The translations under genes were made by a program, and so were the position numbers. 64,000 bases of DNA, taken from Sporosarcina sp. P13. Its GTDB lineage: Bacteria > Bacillota > Bacilli > Bacillales_A > Planococcaceae. The stretch's first letter is position 1; the number at the start of each line of letters is the position of its first letter. Below, piece by piece: positions 17,374 to 26,066 of the stretch. The stretch is from NCBI RefSeq assembly GCF_002743055.1, contig NZ_PDYM01000004.1, positions 90,826 to 154,825 of the forward strand. Direction: 5' to 3'. A model generated the notes under the pieces. The model searched no databases. It was not told where the DNA came from and worked only from the letters and a program-made list of their open reading frames with translations.

Positions 17374-17820
17374 ATGCGTTTGACAATGTATACTGACTAT
17401 TCATTGCGTGTTCTGATTTTTTTAGCTTCTAAGCAACCAGGTGAGTTATCTACTGTGCAAGAAATATCAGATGCTTATCAAATCTCAAAAAATCACCTCA
17501 CAAAGATTGTCCATGAACTAGGGAAGTTACAATTGATTGAAACGATTCGTGGTCGTGGTGGTGGAATTCGTCTCTGTGTTGAACCGCAGGATATAAATGT
17601 CGGTGAGCTTGTTCGAAAAACGGAAGATGATTTTCATTTGGTTGAATGTTTTGATCCGACTAAGAATATGTGTGTTCTATCATCTGCCTGCCATTTAAAA
17701 GGTGTATTACATGAAGCGTTACAAGCATATTTTGCTGTTCTCGATCGTTATACAATTGCTGACTTTATTCGTAATAAAGATGAAATCCATTCTTTATTAT
17801 TTTCGTCTGGTCAAACTTGA
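17374..17820 (+). CDS. nsrR: Rrf2-family NO-sensing repressor NsrR
   Basis: The 148-residue protein has an N-terminal winged helix (MRLTMYTDYSLRVLIFLAS; recognition region SKNHLTKIVHELGK) and three cysteines in ECFDPTKNMCVLSSACHLK (about residues 90-108), which bind the Fe-S cluster that senses nitric oxide. Divergent orientation to hmp, its classic target, supports NsrR over the related CymR/IscR. Confidence 0.9.
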   Translation: MRLTMYTDYSLRVLIFLASKQPGELSTVQEISDAYQISKNHLTKIVHELGKLQLIETIRGRGGGIRLCVEPQDINVGELVRKTEDDFHLVECFDPTKNMCVLSSACHLKGVLHEALQAYFAVLDRYTIADFIRNKDEIHSLLFSSGQT

Positions 17821-17870
17821 ATAGTATGGTAGAATATATTTAGTAAACAGAGTGAAATAGGGGGAATTAA

Positions 17871-18800
17871 ATGATGTCAAAAGTTTTAGTCATTGGGCAT
17901 AAAAACCCGGACACGGATTCAATCGCATCTGCAATCACGTATGCGTACCTAAAGCAACAAATCGGAGTCGATGCGGAAGCGGTTCGATTAGGTACTATTT
18001 CAAAAGAAACAGCATATGCGCTCGAAACTTTCGGATTTGAAGCGCCACGCTTAATCGAAAATGCATCACCGGAAGTAACTCAAGTCATTCTAGTCGATCA
18101 CAATGAAAGTCAACAAAGTGTAGATGACCTGGATAAAGTACAAGTGTTGGAAGTTATTGACCATCACCGAATCGCAAACTTCCAAACAAATGATCCACTA
18201 TACTACCGCGCTGAACCAGTGGGCTGTACAGCAACGATTTTAAATAAATTATTTAAAGAGCATGGCATCGAAATACCGAAGAACATTGCGGGACTTATGT
18301 TGTCGGCTATCGTATCCGATTCTTTATTATTCAAATCACCAACTTTCACAGCACAAGACCAAGCAGCGGCTGACGAATTAGAAGCTATCGCTGGTGTAAA
18401 TGCTGCAGAATATGGACTAGCAATGTTAAAAGCAGGAGCGGACCTGAGTGCTACACCAATTCAAGACTTAGTAAGCCTAGATGCGAAAGAATTTTCATTC
18501 GGCGATGTCAAAATAGAAATTGCACAAGTCAATGCAATTGATGTGCAAGACGTGTTGGGCCGCCAGGCAGAGCTTGAAGAACTACTCAATCAGGTCATTG
18601 AACAAAAAGGCTTGGATCTATTCCTGTTTGTTGTGACGGATATCATTAATAGTGATTCGGTCATCATTGCATTAGGAAAAGAAGCAGAACGTGCAGGCTC
18701 TGCATTTAATGTGTCGTTTAATAATAATTCTGCATTGCTAAAAGGTATCGTTTCACGTAAAAAACAAATTGTTCCAGTCTTGACTGAAGCATTATCATAA
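17871..18800 (+). CDS. ppaC: Manganese-dependent inorganic pyrophosphatase
   Basis: This family II (DHH) pyrophosphatase hydrolyses PPi to phosphate in the cytoplasm. The 309-residue protein shows the metal ligands in [15 protein letters not shown] and [10 protein letters not shown], and the C-terminal substrate-binding SRKKQ of the DHHA2 domain. ATG 17871 has a GGGGG site; ATG 17874 is the alternative. A perfect terminator follows. Confidence 0.95.
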   Translation: MMSKVLVIGHKNPDTDSIASAITYAYLKQQIGVDAEAVRLGTISKETAYALETFGFEAPRLIENASPEVTQVILVDHNESQQSVDDLDKVQVLEVIDHHRIANFQTNDPLYYRAEPVGCTATILNKLFKEHGIEIPKNIAGLMLSAIVSDSLLFKSPTFTAQDQAAADELEAIAGVNAAEYGLAMLKAGADLSATPIQDLVSLDAKEFSFGDVKIEIAQVNAIDVQDVLGRQAELEELLNQVIEQKGLDLFLFVVTDIINSDSVIIALGKEAERAGSAFNVSFNNNSALLKGIVSRKKQIVPVLTEALS

Positions 18801-18806
18801 TAAGTA

Positions 18807-18848
18807 GACTGTCTAAGAAATCGATCTGATTTCTTAGACAGTCTTTTT
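18807..18848 (+). terminator. Terminator after ppaC
   Basis: A perfect 16-bp stem (18807-18822 with 18828-18843), five-base loop and TTTTT tail separate ppaC from the convergent oxidoreductase gene. Confidence 0.9.
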
Positions 18849-18849
18849 A

Positions 18850-20229
18850 CTATCCCAAATCTAGCGGCTGTGTTGCAGGACCTTCGAGCACAGAGCCATC
18901 TGCACGAAAACGCGAGCCGTGACACGGACAATCCCACGTTTGATCGCCTTTATTCCAGCGTGTGCGACAACCCATATGCGTGCAAATTGGAGAGTCTGTT
19001 CTAGCGATATGTCCGCCAGTAAATTCTTTAATGGTGCGTCCGGTCAATGACAGCGCTCTGCTGAATAATGCCCCGAAATCCGTTCGTCCCGGTGAAAATA
19101 GTTCGCTAGCGGCATTAGGTTTTCCAACAATCGCGTCTGTAATAATCCGCGCACACGCCATGGAGTTGGATAGTCCCCATTTGCGATAGCCCGTACTAAT
19201 ATAGACATCTGGAGTGGTACTTGATATGGCGCCCGCGTAGGGTATCAAATCTGGTGTCGAGGGGTCTTGTGCAGACCACTGATAAACAATATCTGTGGAT
19301 TCTAAAGTTGTTTTCAAATCAGCTGTCAGTCGATCATAAATAATCTGAGTCTCTTTTTCGGCCCCTGCTGGATGTGATTCGGCACATAGTAATATATACG
19401 ATTGCCCATCAATTGTCGTCGTGCGTATTGAGCGCTTAGGATTATCTACCGCAATGTACTGCTGATCAAATGGAGTAGCTGTTTTTGCGGCCGCGATATA
19501 GGATCGTTCTACGTCTAGTTTAAGAACCTGCATGCCTTCTAGTGCTTCAATAGGGTAGTGCGAGCAAATGATTAGCTGCCGATAACTGACGATCTTGGAC
19601 GAAGATAATTTAACAAAATGTCTGTCTGTATCAAGGGCAGCTACTTGGGCGTGTTCAATTATTCGTGCCCCCGCTTTCTCTGCTAGCTTTGCTAACTTTT
19701 GACCAAAGCGTACGGGATGAATTTGTGCTTCATTCTCAATGGTTAACGTATGGGACGTTTCAAACGGTAAGTCTACTGCCCCTTTACTAAATGTAAAAGG
19801 AATGCCTATCGCTTCATACGCTTTTTTCTCTTCTAATAATAAGTCAGTACCTTCCGTTGTTTGTGAAAATAGAACGGAGTGAGCAGTTTGTAATTCATTA
19901 CTATCTGCAATAGAGCGTGCGAATTGTATGGCTTCTTCATTTGCTTGGAAATAAATCTTTGCATTTTCTACACCAAATTTTTCGATTAACTCTGCATAGA
20001 CTAAATCATGTTGCACAGTTAATTTTCCTGTTGAATTTCCGGTTGCTCCTTGTAAAATACTGTTCTTCTCCAATAAAATAACATCTTTCCCTTGCTTCGC
20101 TAAAAAATAAGCGTTGGCTAGCCCACTTAGTCCACCACCAATAATTAGAACATCACATGATAAATCTTCTTCCACTGTTGGATAGGTCGTTCGGGGATAG
20201 GCGGTAGCAAGCCATAATGATTCGTTCAT
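18850..20229 (-). CDS. FAD-dependent oxidoreductase with C-terminal Rieske domain (YhfW-like)
   Basis: The 459-residue fusion has an N-terminal DAO-type FAD domain (CDVLIIGGGLSGLANAYFLA near residue 25, GATGNSTGKLT) and a C-terminal Rieske [2Fe-2S] domain with both ligand pairs visible: CTHMGC and CPCHGS. The same arrangement occurs in B. subtilis YhfW. The substrate is unknown. The start at 20229 follows a GAGG site; an upstream GTG is less likely. It is convergent with ppaC. Confidence 0.85.
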   Translation of the reverse strand: MNESLWLATAYPRTTYPTVEEDLSCDVLIIGGGLSGLANAYFLAKQGKDVILLEKNSILQGATGNSTGKLTVQHDLVYAELIEKFGVENAKIYFQANEEAIQFARSIADSNELQTAHSVLFSQTTEGTDLLLEEKKAYEAIGIPFTFSKGAVDLPFETSHTLTIENEAQIHPVRFGQKLAKLAEKAGARIIEHAQVAALDTDRHFVKLSSSKIVSYRQLIICSHYPIEALEGMQVLKLDVERSYIAAAKTATPFDQQYIAVDNPKRSIRTTTIDGQSYILLCAESHPAGAEKETQIIYDRLTADLKTTLESTDIVYQWSAQDPSTPDLIPYAGAISSTTPDVYISTGYRKWGLSNSMACARIITDAIVGKPNAASELFSPGRTDFGALFSRALSLTGRTIKEFTGGHIARTDSPICTHMGCRTRWNKGDQTWDCPCHGSRFRADGSVLEGPATQPLDLG

Positions 20230-20371
20230 TTGCACACCTCATTCTAATAAGTTCAATTATCTTAAGCATTCATATTGTTGCCAAGTTTTCATGAATCTAA
20301 AATAGAGAATAAATAGGTGGAGCAAAAAAGTGAAGTGAACGTCAAAACTGTACTACTAATGTTAGTATGTT

Positions 20372-20904
20372 TCATGTAGTAATTGAAGAATCAACTTCAG
20401 CTTTTATAACGCCAACAATCATCTTGACGTGGATATTTTCACCAACCATAACACCGCCTGCTTCGATTGCGTGATTCCAGGTTAGGCCGTATTCCTTCCT
20501 ATTTATCACGCCTTCTGCCAAATAGCTTGCGCTGAACGCACCGACTTCCAGTGGAGTAATGTAAAATAGTGCTTTCTTTGTTGTTTGTTTAATCGTCAAA
20601 TCCCCGGTCATTCGGTATATGCTATCTTCGTGTGTATAAATCGATTGAGAAGAGAAGGTCATATGTGGAAATGTTTGTGCATCAAAAAAATCAGTTGAAC
20701 ATAAGTGTTGATCGCGTTCCTTATTGTTTGTATGAATCGAATGAACGGCTACTTAAAACGAATTGCGCTTCTCGTTAAGTCAGCTATATTTCCTTGTAGC
20801 TCGCCTGAAAAAGTTTCGAACGTTCCACTTACTTTGGAAACCATCATATGGGGAACTGAAAATCGGATGGTTGACTTCGCTTGATCCACCTTCCACTTAT
20901 TCAC
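20372..20904 (-). pseudogene. YceI-family protein gene, broken by a one-base deletion
   Basis: The N-terminal half (start GTG at 20904 after AAGGAGGA; NKWKVDQAKSTIRFSVPHMMVSKVSGTFE split here by limit) reaches a TAG right after ...SAIRFK. A second frame, shifted by one, continues VHSIHTNNKERDQHL, STDFFDAQTFPHMTF and runs to 20372. Inserting one C on the + strand between 20754 and 20755 restores RFEVAVHSIHT and a single protein of about 177 residues, the family length. YceI proteins bind polyisoprenoids in a lipocalin-like barrel. A sequencing error is the alternative. Confidence 0.85.
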
Positions 20905-21070
20905 TTTCACTCCTCCTTGTGGGCATTTAATTATGTAAACTCTTATGGAAAATCCCTTAAAAGTCAAAATGAAAAACCTTGTCAAAAAGCGGGATTGCAA
21001 GCATACTAATAGAGGAATAAGATTGTTTCCGTGAAAGAGGAGACAGGTAAATTGAAAGGACTTGATGTGA

Positions 21071-21991
21071 ATGTCAAAACATCGATGGTTTAAAGATCTC
21101 AATACCAAAATACAAAGTGGTTGGTTGTTGCTTGATGAACCGCTAAATAAATACACAAAAACACGTTTGGGTGGCAAAGCGGATATTGTGGCGGCACCTG
21201 GAACTATAGAAGAAGTTCAAGCAGCCGTCACATATGCCTATGAACAAAACATTCCTATTTTATTATTAGGTAATGGCTCGAATATGGTCGTCCGTGATGG
21301 CGGTGTCCGTGGAATCGTCATATATATGGCGAACTTCAATCACATTGAAATTACTGGAGAAAAGATGGTGGCGGAGGCGGGCGCGCATATTATCGACGCG
21401 TCTAAAGCAGCTTCCAAAGCATGTTTGTCTGGTTTGGAATTTGCTTGTGGAATTCCGGGCTCTATTGGCGGTGCGATGGCAATGAACGCAGGGGCATACG
21501 GTGGAGAGATTAAGGATATTATTACCCAAGCTACGGTAATGGATGATACAGGGAAAATTTTCGTTCTTTCTAAAGATGAGTTAGAACTGGGCTACCGAAA
21601 AAGCATCATTACCACAAAAGGCTACTACGTTCTTTCTGCAGAGTTCCAACTCACGCCAGGTGTACAGTGCGATATTGATTCGACTGTAGCAGATCTAACG
21701 TTCCAACGTGAATCAAAGCAACCACTCGAATATCCTTCAGCAGGTAGTGTATTTAAACGACCTCCGGGTTATTTTGCGGGTAAACTCATTCAAGATAGCG
21801 GATTGCAAGGCAAGGGATTTGGCGGAGCAGAAGTATCGACGAAGCATGCAGGGTTTATCGTCAATAAAAAAAATGCAACCGCAACAGATTATATCCAGAC
21901 AATCCAAATGGTAAAAGATGAAGTAAAGAAAAGGTTTGGTATCGATTTGGAAATGGAAGTAAAAATTGTTGGAGAAGAACTCCCCGAATGA
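21071..21991 (+). CDS. murB: UDP-N-acetylmuramate dehydrogenase MurB
   Basis: MurB reduces UDP-N-acetylenolpyruvoylglucosamine in peptidoglycan synthesis. The 306-residue protein has an FAD-binding PCMH domain (LGGKADIVAAPG; LLGNGSNMVVRDGG; CGIPGSIGGAMAMNAGAYGGE split over residues 130-150) and a C-terminal MurB domain with the catalytic Ser region SAGSVFKRP. A bidirectional terminator separates it from the convergent gene. Confidence 0.95.
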   Translation: MSKHRWFKDLNTKIQSGWLLLDEPLNKYTKTRLGGKADIVAAPGTIEEVQAAVTYAYEQNIPILLLGNGSNMVVRDGGVRGIVIYMANFNHIEITGEKMVAEAGAHIIDASKAASKACLSGLEFACGIPGSIGGAMAMNAGAYGGEIKDIITQATVMDDTGKIFVLSKDELELGYRKSIITTKGYYVLSAEFQLTPGVQCDIDSTVADLTFQRESKQPLEYPSAGSVFKRPPGYFAGKLIQDSGLQGKGFGGAEVSTKHAGFIVNKKNATATDYIQTIQMVKDEVKKRFGIDLEMEVKIVGEELPE

Positions 21992-21995
21992 ATAG

Positions 21996-22027
21996 AAAAA
22001 ACCTACAAGAGTCTTTGTAGGTTTTTT
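21996..22027. terminator. Bidirectional terminator, murB / KdpD-like gene
   Basis: ACCTACAA (22001-22008) pairs with TTGTAGGT (22015-22022), flanked by A-run and T-run, so it works in both directions. Confidence 0.85.
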
Positions 22028-22701
22028 TAGTCATGAAATTTACACTGGATCTTGCTCGTATCAAGCACTTGATCATCTTCAATTTGGACTTGGCAAATTT
22101 TATTGTTTTGCATGAATTTGAAAACCCCGTTATTGAAATCGGTACCGATTTCTTTGAAGAAAATCCCTTCGTATTGAGCTTGCTTAGACAAAGTGAAGTT
22201 GATGCGGAAACCTTCTCCGTCTTGTATTAGATACGCACGCACACCTTTTTCAAATGAACCTTCTACTTCGCCTTTAATCGCACGATCTACTGAAACGACA
22301 TGGAAGTCAACGAACGGAATTTCTCTCAGTAAGACATTCATAAAGGAACCTTTGGTGATTTCTTCCCAACGACTTTGTGCAGTCTGACCGATAATGATTT
22401 GTGTAATGCCGTACTGGTGAGCCACTTCCTTGATAATTTTCGCAGTCGGTCGCTTTTCGTCATCGCATATGATGAATGCTTCGACATCAAGCTCTTCCGC
22501 AAGTTCTTTCCATCGGTCGATATATTGAGACTTCTCCACATCAAATTCATCAAGTGGTGCTGGGTCCACGGTTAGGATATAGAGTGGACAGTCCATAATT
22601 GCTGCGATTTTATATCCTCTTTGAATGAGACGTTCACCATTTGGACCGTAATACACACAAACGAGAATACTCTCGTCCATACGGCTTTTCATTTTGCCCA
22701 T
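22027..22701 (-). CDS. Stand-alone universal stress domain protein, KdpD-like
   Basis: The 224-residue protein has a USP domain (residues 10-140) resembling the one inside the potassium sensor KdpD: ILVCVYYGPNGERLIQRGYKIA and QIIIGQTAQSRWEE. No kinase domain is present. The last 80 residues form a separate strand-rich region that I do not recognise. The start has an AGAGGTGA site. It sits divergent to the Mrp cation antiporter operon, so a role in ion or osmotic sensing is conceivable but inferred. Confidence 0.65.
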   Translation of the reverse strand: MGKMKSRMDESILVCVYYGPNGERLIQRGYKIAAIMDCPLYILTVDPAPLDEFDVEKSQYIDRWKELAEELDVEAFIICDDEKRPTAKIIKEVAHQYGITQIIIGQTAQSRWEEITKGSFMNVLLREIPFVDFHVVSVDRAIKGEVEGSFEKGVRAYLIQDGEGFRINFTLSKQAQYEGIFFKEIGTDFNNGVFKFMQNNKICQVQIEDDQVLDTSKIQCKFHD

Positions 22702-22731
22702 AATGATTCTTCACCTCTTTGAATTCTATAG

Positions 22732-22749
22732 TACTCTTATAAAAGAGTA
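22732..22749. promoter_or_regulatory. Inverted repeat between the USP gene and mrpA
   Basis: TACTCTT-ATAA-AAGAGTA is a perfect 7-4-7 inverted repeat 31 bases upstream of the reverse-strand USP gene start and 156 bases from mrpA. It could be an operator for either direction. No convincing SigA promoter was found for mrpA, though TATACT occurs near 22815. Confidence 0.4.
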
Positions 22750-22904
22750 GTTGTTACACGTGATTGCGAACAGTATAGTGACCGCGCATTCTATGCGATT
22801 TCTTATAAAGTAGTGTATACTTTCGAGTAGAGAATGTACTCCCTGCTTAGAGTCTCATTATGCATAACGTATAGTGTTCAGTCAAGGGGGTCACAGGAGG
22901 TGTA

Positions 22905-25322
22905 ATGTTGATAACCATCTTGCTGGCAATTTTCATTCCATTTATCGCAGCATGCCTGGTACCATTGATACATACGTTTTTGACGGGCCGGCGGATTGGT
23001 TGGTTTGTGATCGCGGTACCGTTAATACTATTCATTTTACTTTTTCGGTTAGTACCCTCGCTCTCAGATGGAACTACTTATTTATATACATTTCCATGGA
23101 TACCTTCAGCAGGTGTCTATTTTTCCACGCATGTAGATGGTTTGAGTATGATTTTCGCGTTGTTAATTACGGGAATTGGTAGTCTTGTTGTCTTGTATTC
23201 CATCTATTATCTTTCTGAACGTGAAGCTATTGGTCGCTTTTATACGTATTTATTGCTGTTCATGGGTGCTATGCTCGGTGTAGTCTTATCGGATAACTTG
23301 ATCGTTTTATATGTGTTTTGGGAATTGACTAGTATTTCTTCGTTCTTGCTGATCGCTTTCTGGTATCACCGTAAACAATCAAGATATGGTGCGAAAAAGT
23401 CTATGCTGATCACGGTGACAGGCGGCATTTTCATGTTGGCTGGATTTTTAATGCTTTATAAGATCACAGGAACGTTCAGTTTACAAGAATTGATTGGTAT
23501 GCGAGAAATAATCGCTGCAGATTCGCTATTCATTCCTGCACTGCTGTGCGTATTGCTCGGTGCATTTACGAAGTCTGCGCAGTTCCCATTCCATATTTGG
23601 TTGCCGGACGCGATGGAGGCTCCAACGCCAGTCAGTGCCTATTTACATTCCGCCACGATGGTTAAGGCGGGAATTTACTTAGTAGCTCGCTTTACACCTG
23701 TATTTGCGGGGCATGCGTCTTGGTTCTATATTGTTTCCTGTGTCGGGCTGTTGACGATGTTGTGGGGATCCGTCAACGCGGTCAAGCAGACGGATTTGAA
23801 AGCGTTGCTGGCATTTTCGACGATTAGTCAACTTGGGATGATTATGAGTATGCTTGGTATCGGATCGCTTGCGTTCGCGTCGTCTGAAAGTACACATATT
23901 GCACTTTACACAGCCGCAACGTTTGCGGCATTATTCCATTTGATCAACCATTCCACTTTTAAAGGGTCCTTGTTTATGGTTGTTGGGATTTTGGATCATC
24001 AGCTTGGGACACGGAATATTAATCGATTAGGTGGCTTGGCGACTATCATGCCGATTACGTTTACGATTGCATTGATCGGCAGTTTTTCAATGGCGGGATT
24101 GCCTCCATTTAATGGGTTTTTAAGTAAAGAACTATTTTTCGAAGCAATGCTATCGTTGCGTGATGCAAACTTGCTAACTATGAATTCACTTGCTTTGTTG
24201 TTCCCGATCGTTGCATGGATCGGTAGTATCTTTACATTTATTTATTGTATGGTCATCGTCTTTCAGTCCTTTATGGGGAGAGTCCCTGCACCATTCCCTG
24301 GCCAGCGACCTGCTCATGAAGCACCAATTCAGATGTTGATTGCGCCAATCGTGTTAGGTAGTTTGGTGTTATTGATTTTCTTCTTTCCAAATACGCTCGG
24401 TACGTATATTTTAGGGCCGGCGATGCTCGCGGTCTATCCGCACTTAGAACAGATGGAAGGCCTAGTGCCGGAAATTTATGCGTGGCACGGCTGGAAACTG
24501 CCGATCTTCATGACGCTTGGTGTAGTCATCGCGGGGATTTTGATGTATCGCTTCTTACGTTATTGGAAAGGTGTCTACCGTTTGGGGATTTTGCAATTTA
24601 CGTTAGATCGTTTTTACAATACATTTTTAATGTGGACTGAACGGATGGCGTCGGTAATTACCAAGTCATATATGACGGGTTCTGTGCGGGATTATGTTGC
24701 CTATATCATGTTGTTTTTTCTTGCATTCATTGGGATTGGTCTTATAGGTTTTCAACAGTTCATTTTCGACTTTTCGAATGACGCCCCAGTTGGAAGTAAT
24801 GAAAGTCTCATTATTTTTGTCATGATGTGTTCAAGTATTGCGATCTTATTTGCTAAATCGCGTATTACAGCGATCATTTTGAATGGTGTTCTTGGCTATT
24901 CCATCGCGATATTATTTGTTGTATTCCGTGCACCAGATTTGGCGTTAACACAGATTATTGTGGAAACTGTGACGACGGTATTGTTCTTGTTATGCTTCTA
25001 CTATTTGCCCGAGTGGCGGTCAGAGCGTCAGTCCGCCTCTGTGAGAGTGCGTAACGGAATTCTTGCTGTCGCTTCAGGCGTAGTGGTTACGGTAGTAGCC
25101 CTGTTAGTGCAAGGTCATTCGTTTTACCCTTCCATTTCCACTTATTATGAGACAACATCGCGCGTTCTTGGTGGTTTGAATGTGGTTAACACGATACTCG
25201 GGGATTTTCGTGCCTTTGATACGATGCTTGAAGTATTAGTATTGTTTATCGCGGGACTTGGTGTCTACTCACTCGTGAAGCTACGGCGAAAGAAGGGAGT
25301 GGATCAACCTGAAGAAAAATGA
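22905..25322 (+). CDS. mrpA: Na+/H+ antiporter subunit A
   Basis: This is the largest subunit of the seven-protein Mrp antiporter, which expels Na+ for H+ and supports alkaline and salt tolerance. The 805-residue membrane protein has an NuoL-like core with the lysine/glutamate-bearing segments LPDAMEAPTPVSAYLHSATMVKAG split across residues 226-250, and a C-terminal MbhD/MrpB-like part (RAPDLALTQIIVETVTTV, about 675-692). ATG 22905 follows GGAGG; TTG 22908 is an alternative. It is the first gene of the operon. Confidence 0.93.
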   Translation: MLITILLAIFIPFIAACLVPLIHTFLTGRRIGWFVIAVPLILFILLFRLVPSLSDGTTYLYTFPWIPSAGVYFSTHVDGLSMIFALLITGIGSLVVLYSIYYLSEREAIGRFYTYLLLFMGAMLGVVLSDNLIVLYVFWELTSISSFLLIAFWYHRKQSRYGAKKSMLITVTGGIFMLAGFLMLYKITGTFSLQELIGMREIIAADSLFIPALLCVLLGAFTKSAQFPFHIWLPDAMEAPTPVSAYLHSATMVKAGIYLVARFTPVFAGHASWFYIVSCVGLLTMLWGSVNAVKQTDLKALLAFSTISQLGMIMSMLGIGSLAFASSESTHIALYTAATFAALFHLINHSTFKGSLFMVVGILDHQLGTRNINRLGGLATIMPITFTIALIGSFSMAGLPPFNGFLSKELFFEAMLSLRDANLLTMNSLALLFPIVAWIGSIFTFIYCMVIVFQSFMGRVPAPFPGQRPAHEAPIQMLIAPIVLGSLVLLIFFFPNTLGTYILGPAMLAVYPHLEQMEGLVPEIYAWHGWKLPIFMTLGVVIAGILMYRFLRYWKGVYRLGILQFTLDRFYNTFLMWTERMASVITKSYMTGSVRDYVAYIMLFFLAFIGIGLIGFQQFIFDFSNDAPVGSNESLIIFVMMCSSIAILFAKSRITAIILNGVLGYSIAILFVVFRAPDLALTQIIVETVTTVLFLLCFYYLPEWRSERQSASVRVRNGILAVASGVVVTVVALLVQGHSFYPSISTYYETTSRVLGGLNVVNTILGDFRAFDTMLEVLVLFIAGLGVYSLVKLRRKKGVDQPEEK

Positions 25323-25323
25323 T

Positions 25324-25734
25324 GTGATTTTACAAACAGTGACCAAAATCGTTTTCTTCATTATTTTGACATTTGGCGTGGAATTATTTTTATCTGGCCA
25401 CAGCAATCCAGGTGGTGGATTCATCGGCGGATTGGTGCTCTCTTCTGCGTTTGTTCTGTTGTATTTAGTCTATGATATCGAGACGGTCCACCGTGGGACA
25501 CCTTTTGATTTTAAGCGAGTTGCTGCATTAGGCGTGTTGTTGGCGGTTGGAACTGGGTTATTGTCTTTCGTTTTCAAGTTACCTTTTTTAACACAAGCGA
25601 CATGGGTAGTTGATCTGCCAGTTTTCGGTGAAACGGAACTTGGAACGATGACGATTTTTGAAGCAGGAGTTGCACTGACCGTACTCGGTGTAGTAGTGAC
25701 GATTATTTTGGGAATCAGTGAGGATGTGGAGTAA
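25324..25734 (+). CDS. mrpB: Na+/H+ antiporter subunit B
   Basis: The 136-residue small membrane subunit has the MnhB motif LFLSGHSNPGGGFIGGLV near residue 22. The GTG start at 25324 lacks a clear ribosome site; a CTG at 25309, 11 bases after AAGGGAG, would add KKND-type residues seen in relatives, so the true start may be upstream inside the end of mrpA. Four membrane segments are predicted. Confidence 0.9.
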   Translation: MILQTVTKIVFFIILTFGVELFLSGHSNPGGGFIGGLVLSSAFVLLYLVYDIETVHRGTPFDFKRVAALGVLLAVGTGLLSFVFKLPFLTQATWVVDLPVFGETELGTMTIFEAGVALTVLGVVVTIILGISEDVE

Positions 25735-26066
25735 TGGAGACATTAATTACCCTTCTGGTTGGTGTGCTTGTGGCGGTAGGGGTCTATTTGCTCCTAGCAA
25801 AAGAAATGTTACGGATTATTTTAGGGACAGCGATTCTTTCTCATGCGATCCATTTATTAATATTGACGATGGGTGGTTTGAAGAAAGGGGATGTACCACT
25901 TTTACAAGAAGGCGCAGCACAGTATACGGATGCCTTACCGCAAGCTCTTATTCTAACGGCGATTGTTATCAGCTTTGGGGTAACGGCATTTTTATTAGTA
26001 TTATCTTATCGCGTCTATCAGGAATCTGGTCGAGGACCTGGATTGCGAGGGCCACGGGATGAATAA
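25734..26066 (+). CDS. mrpC: Na+/H+ antiporter subunit C (NuoK-like)
   Basis: The 110-residue, three-helix protein resembles NuoK/MnhC: GVYLLLAKEMLRIILGTAILSH, TDALPQALILTAIVISFG. Its ATG overlaps the mrpB stop by one base (TAATG), which indicates translational coupling. The C-terminal GRGPGLRGPRD tail is hydrophilic. Confidence 0.92.
   Translation: METLITLLVGVLVAVGVYLLLAKEMLRIILGTAILSHAIHLLILTMGGLKKGDVPLLQEGAAQYTDALPQALILTAIVISFGVTAFLLVLSYRVYQESGRGPGLRGPRDE

Noticed and set aside
25718..26062. 114-codon frame overlapping mrpC
   Set aside because: It is a shifted shadow of mrpC, which has the family sequence and coupled start.
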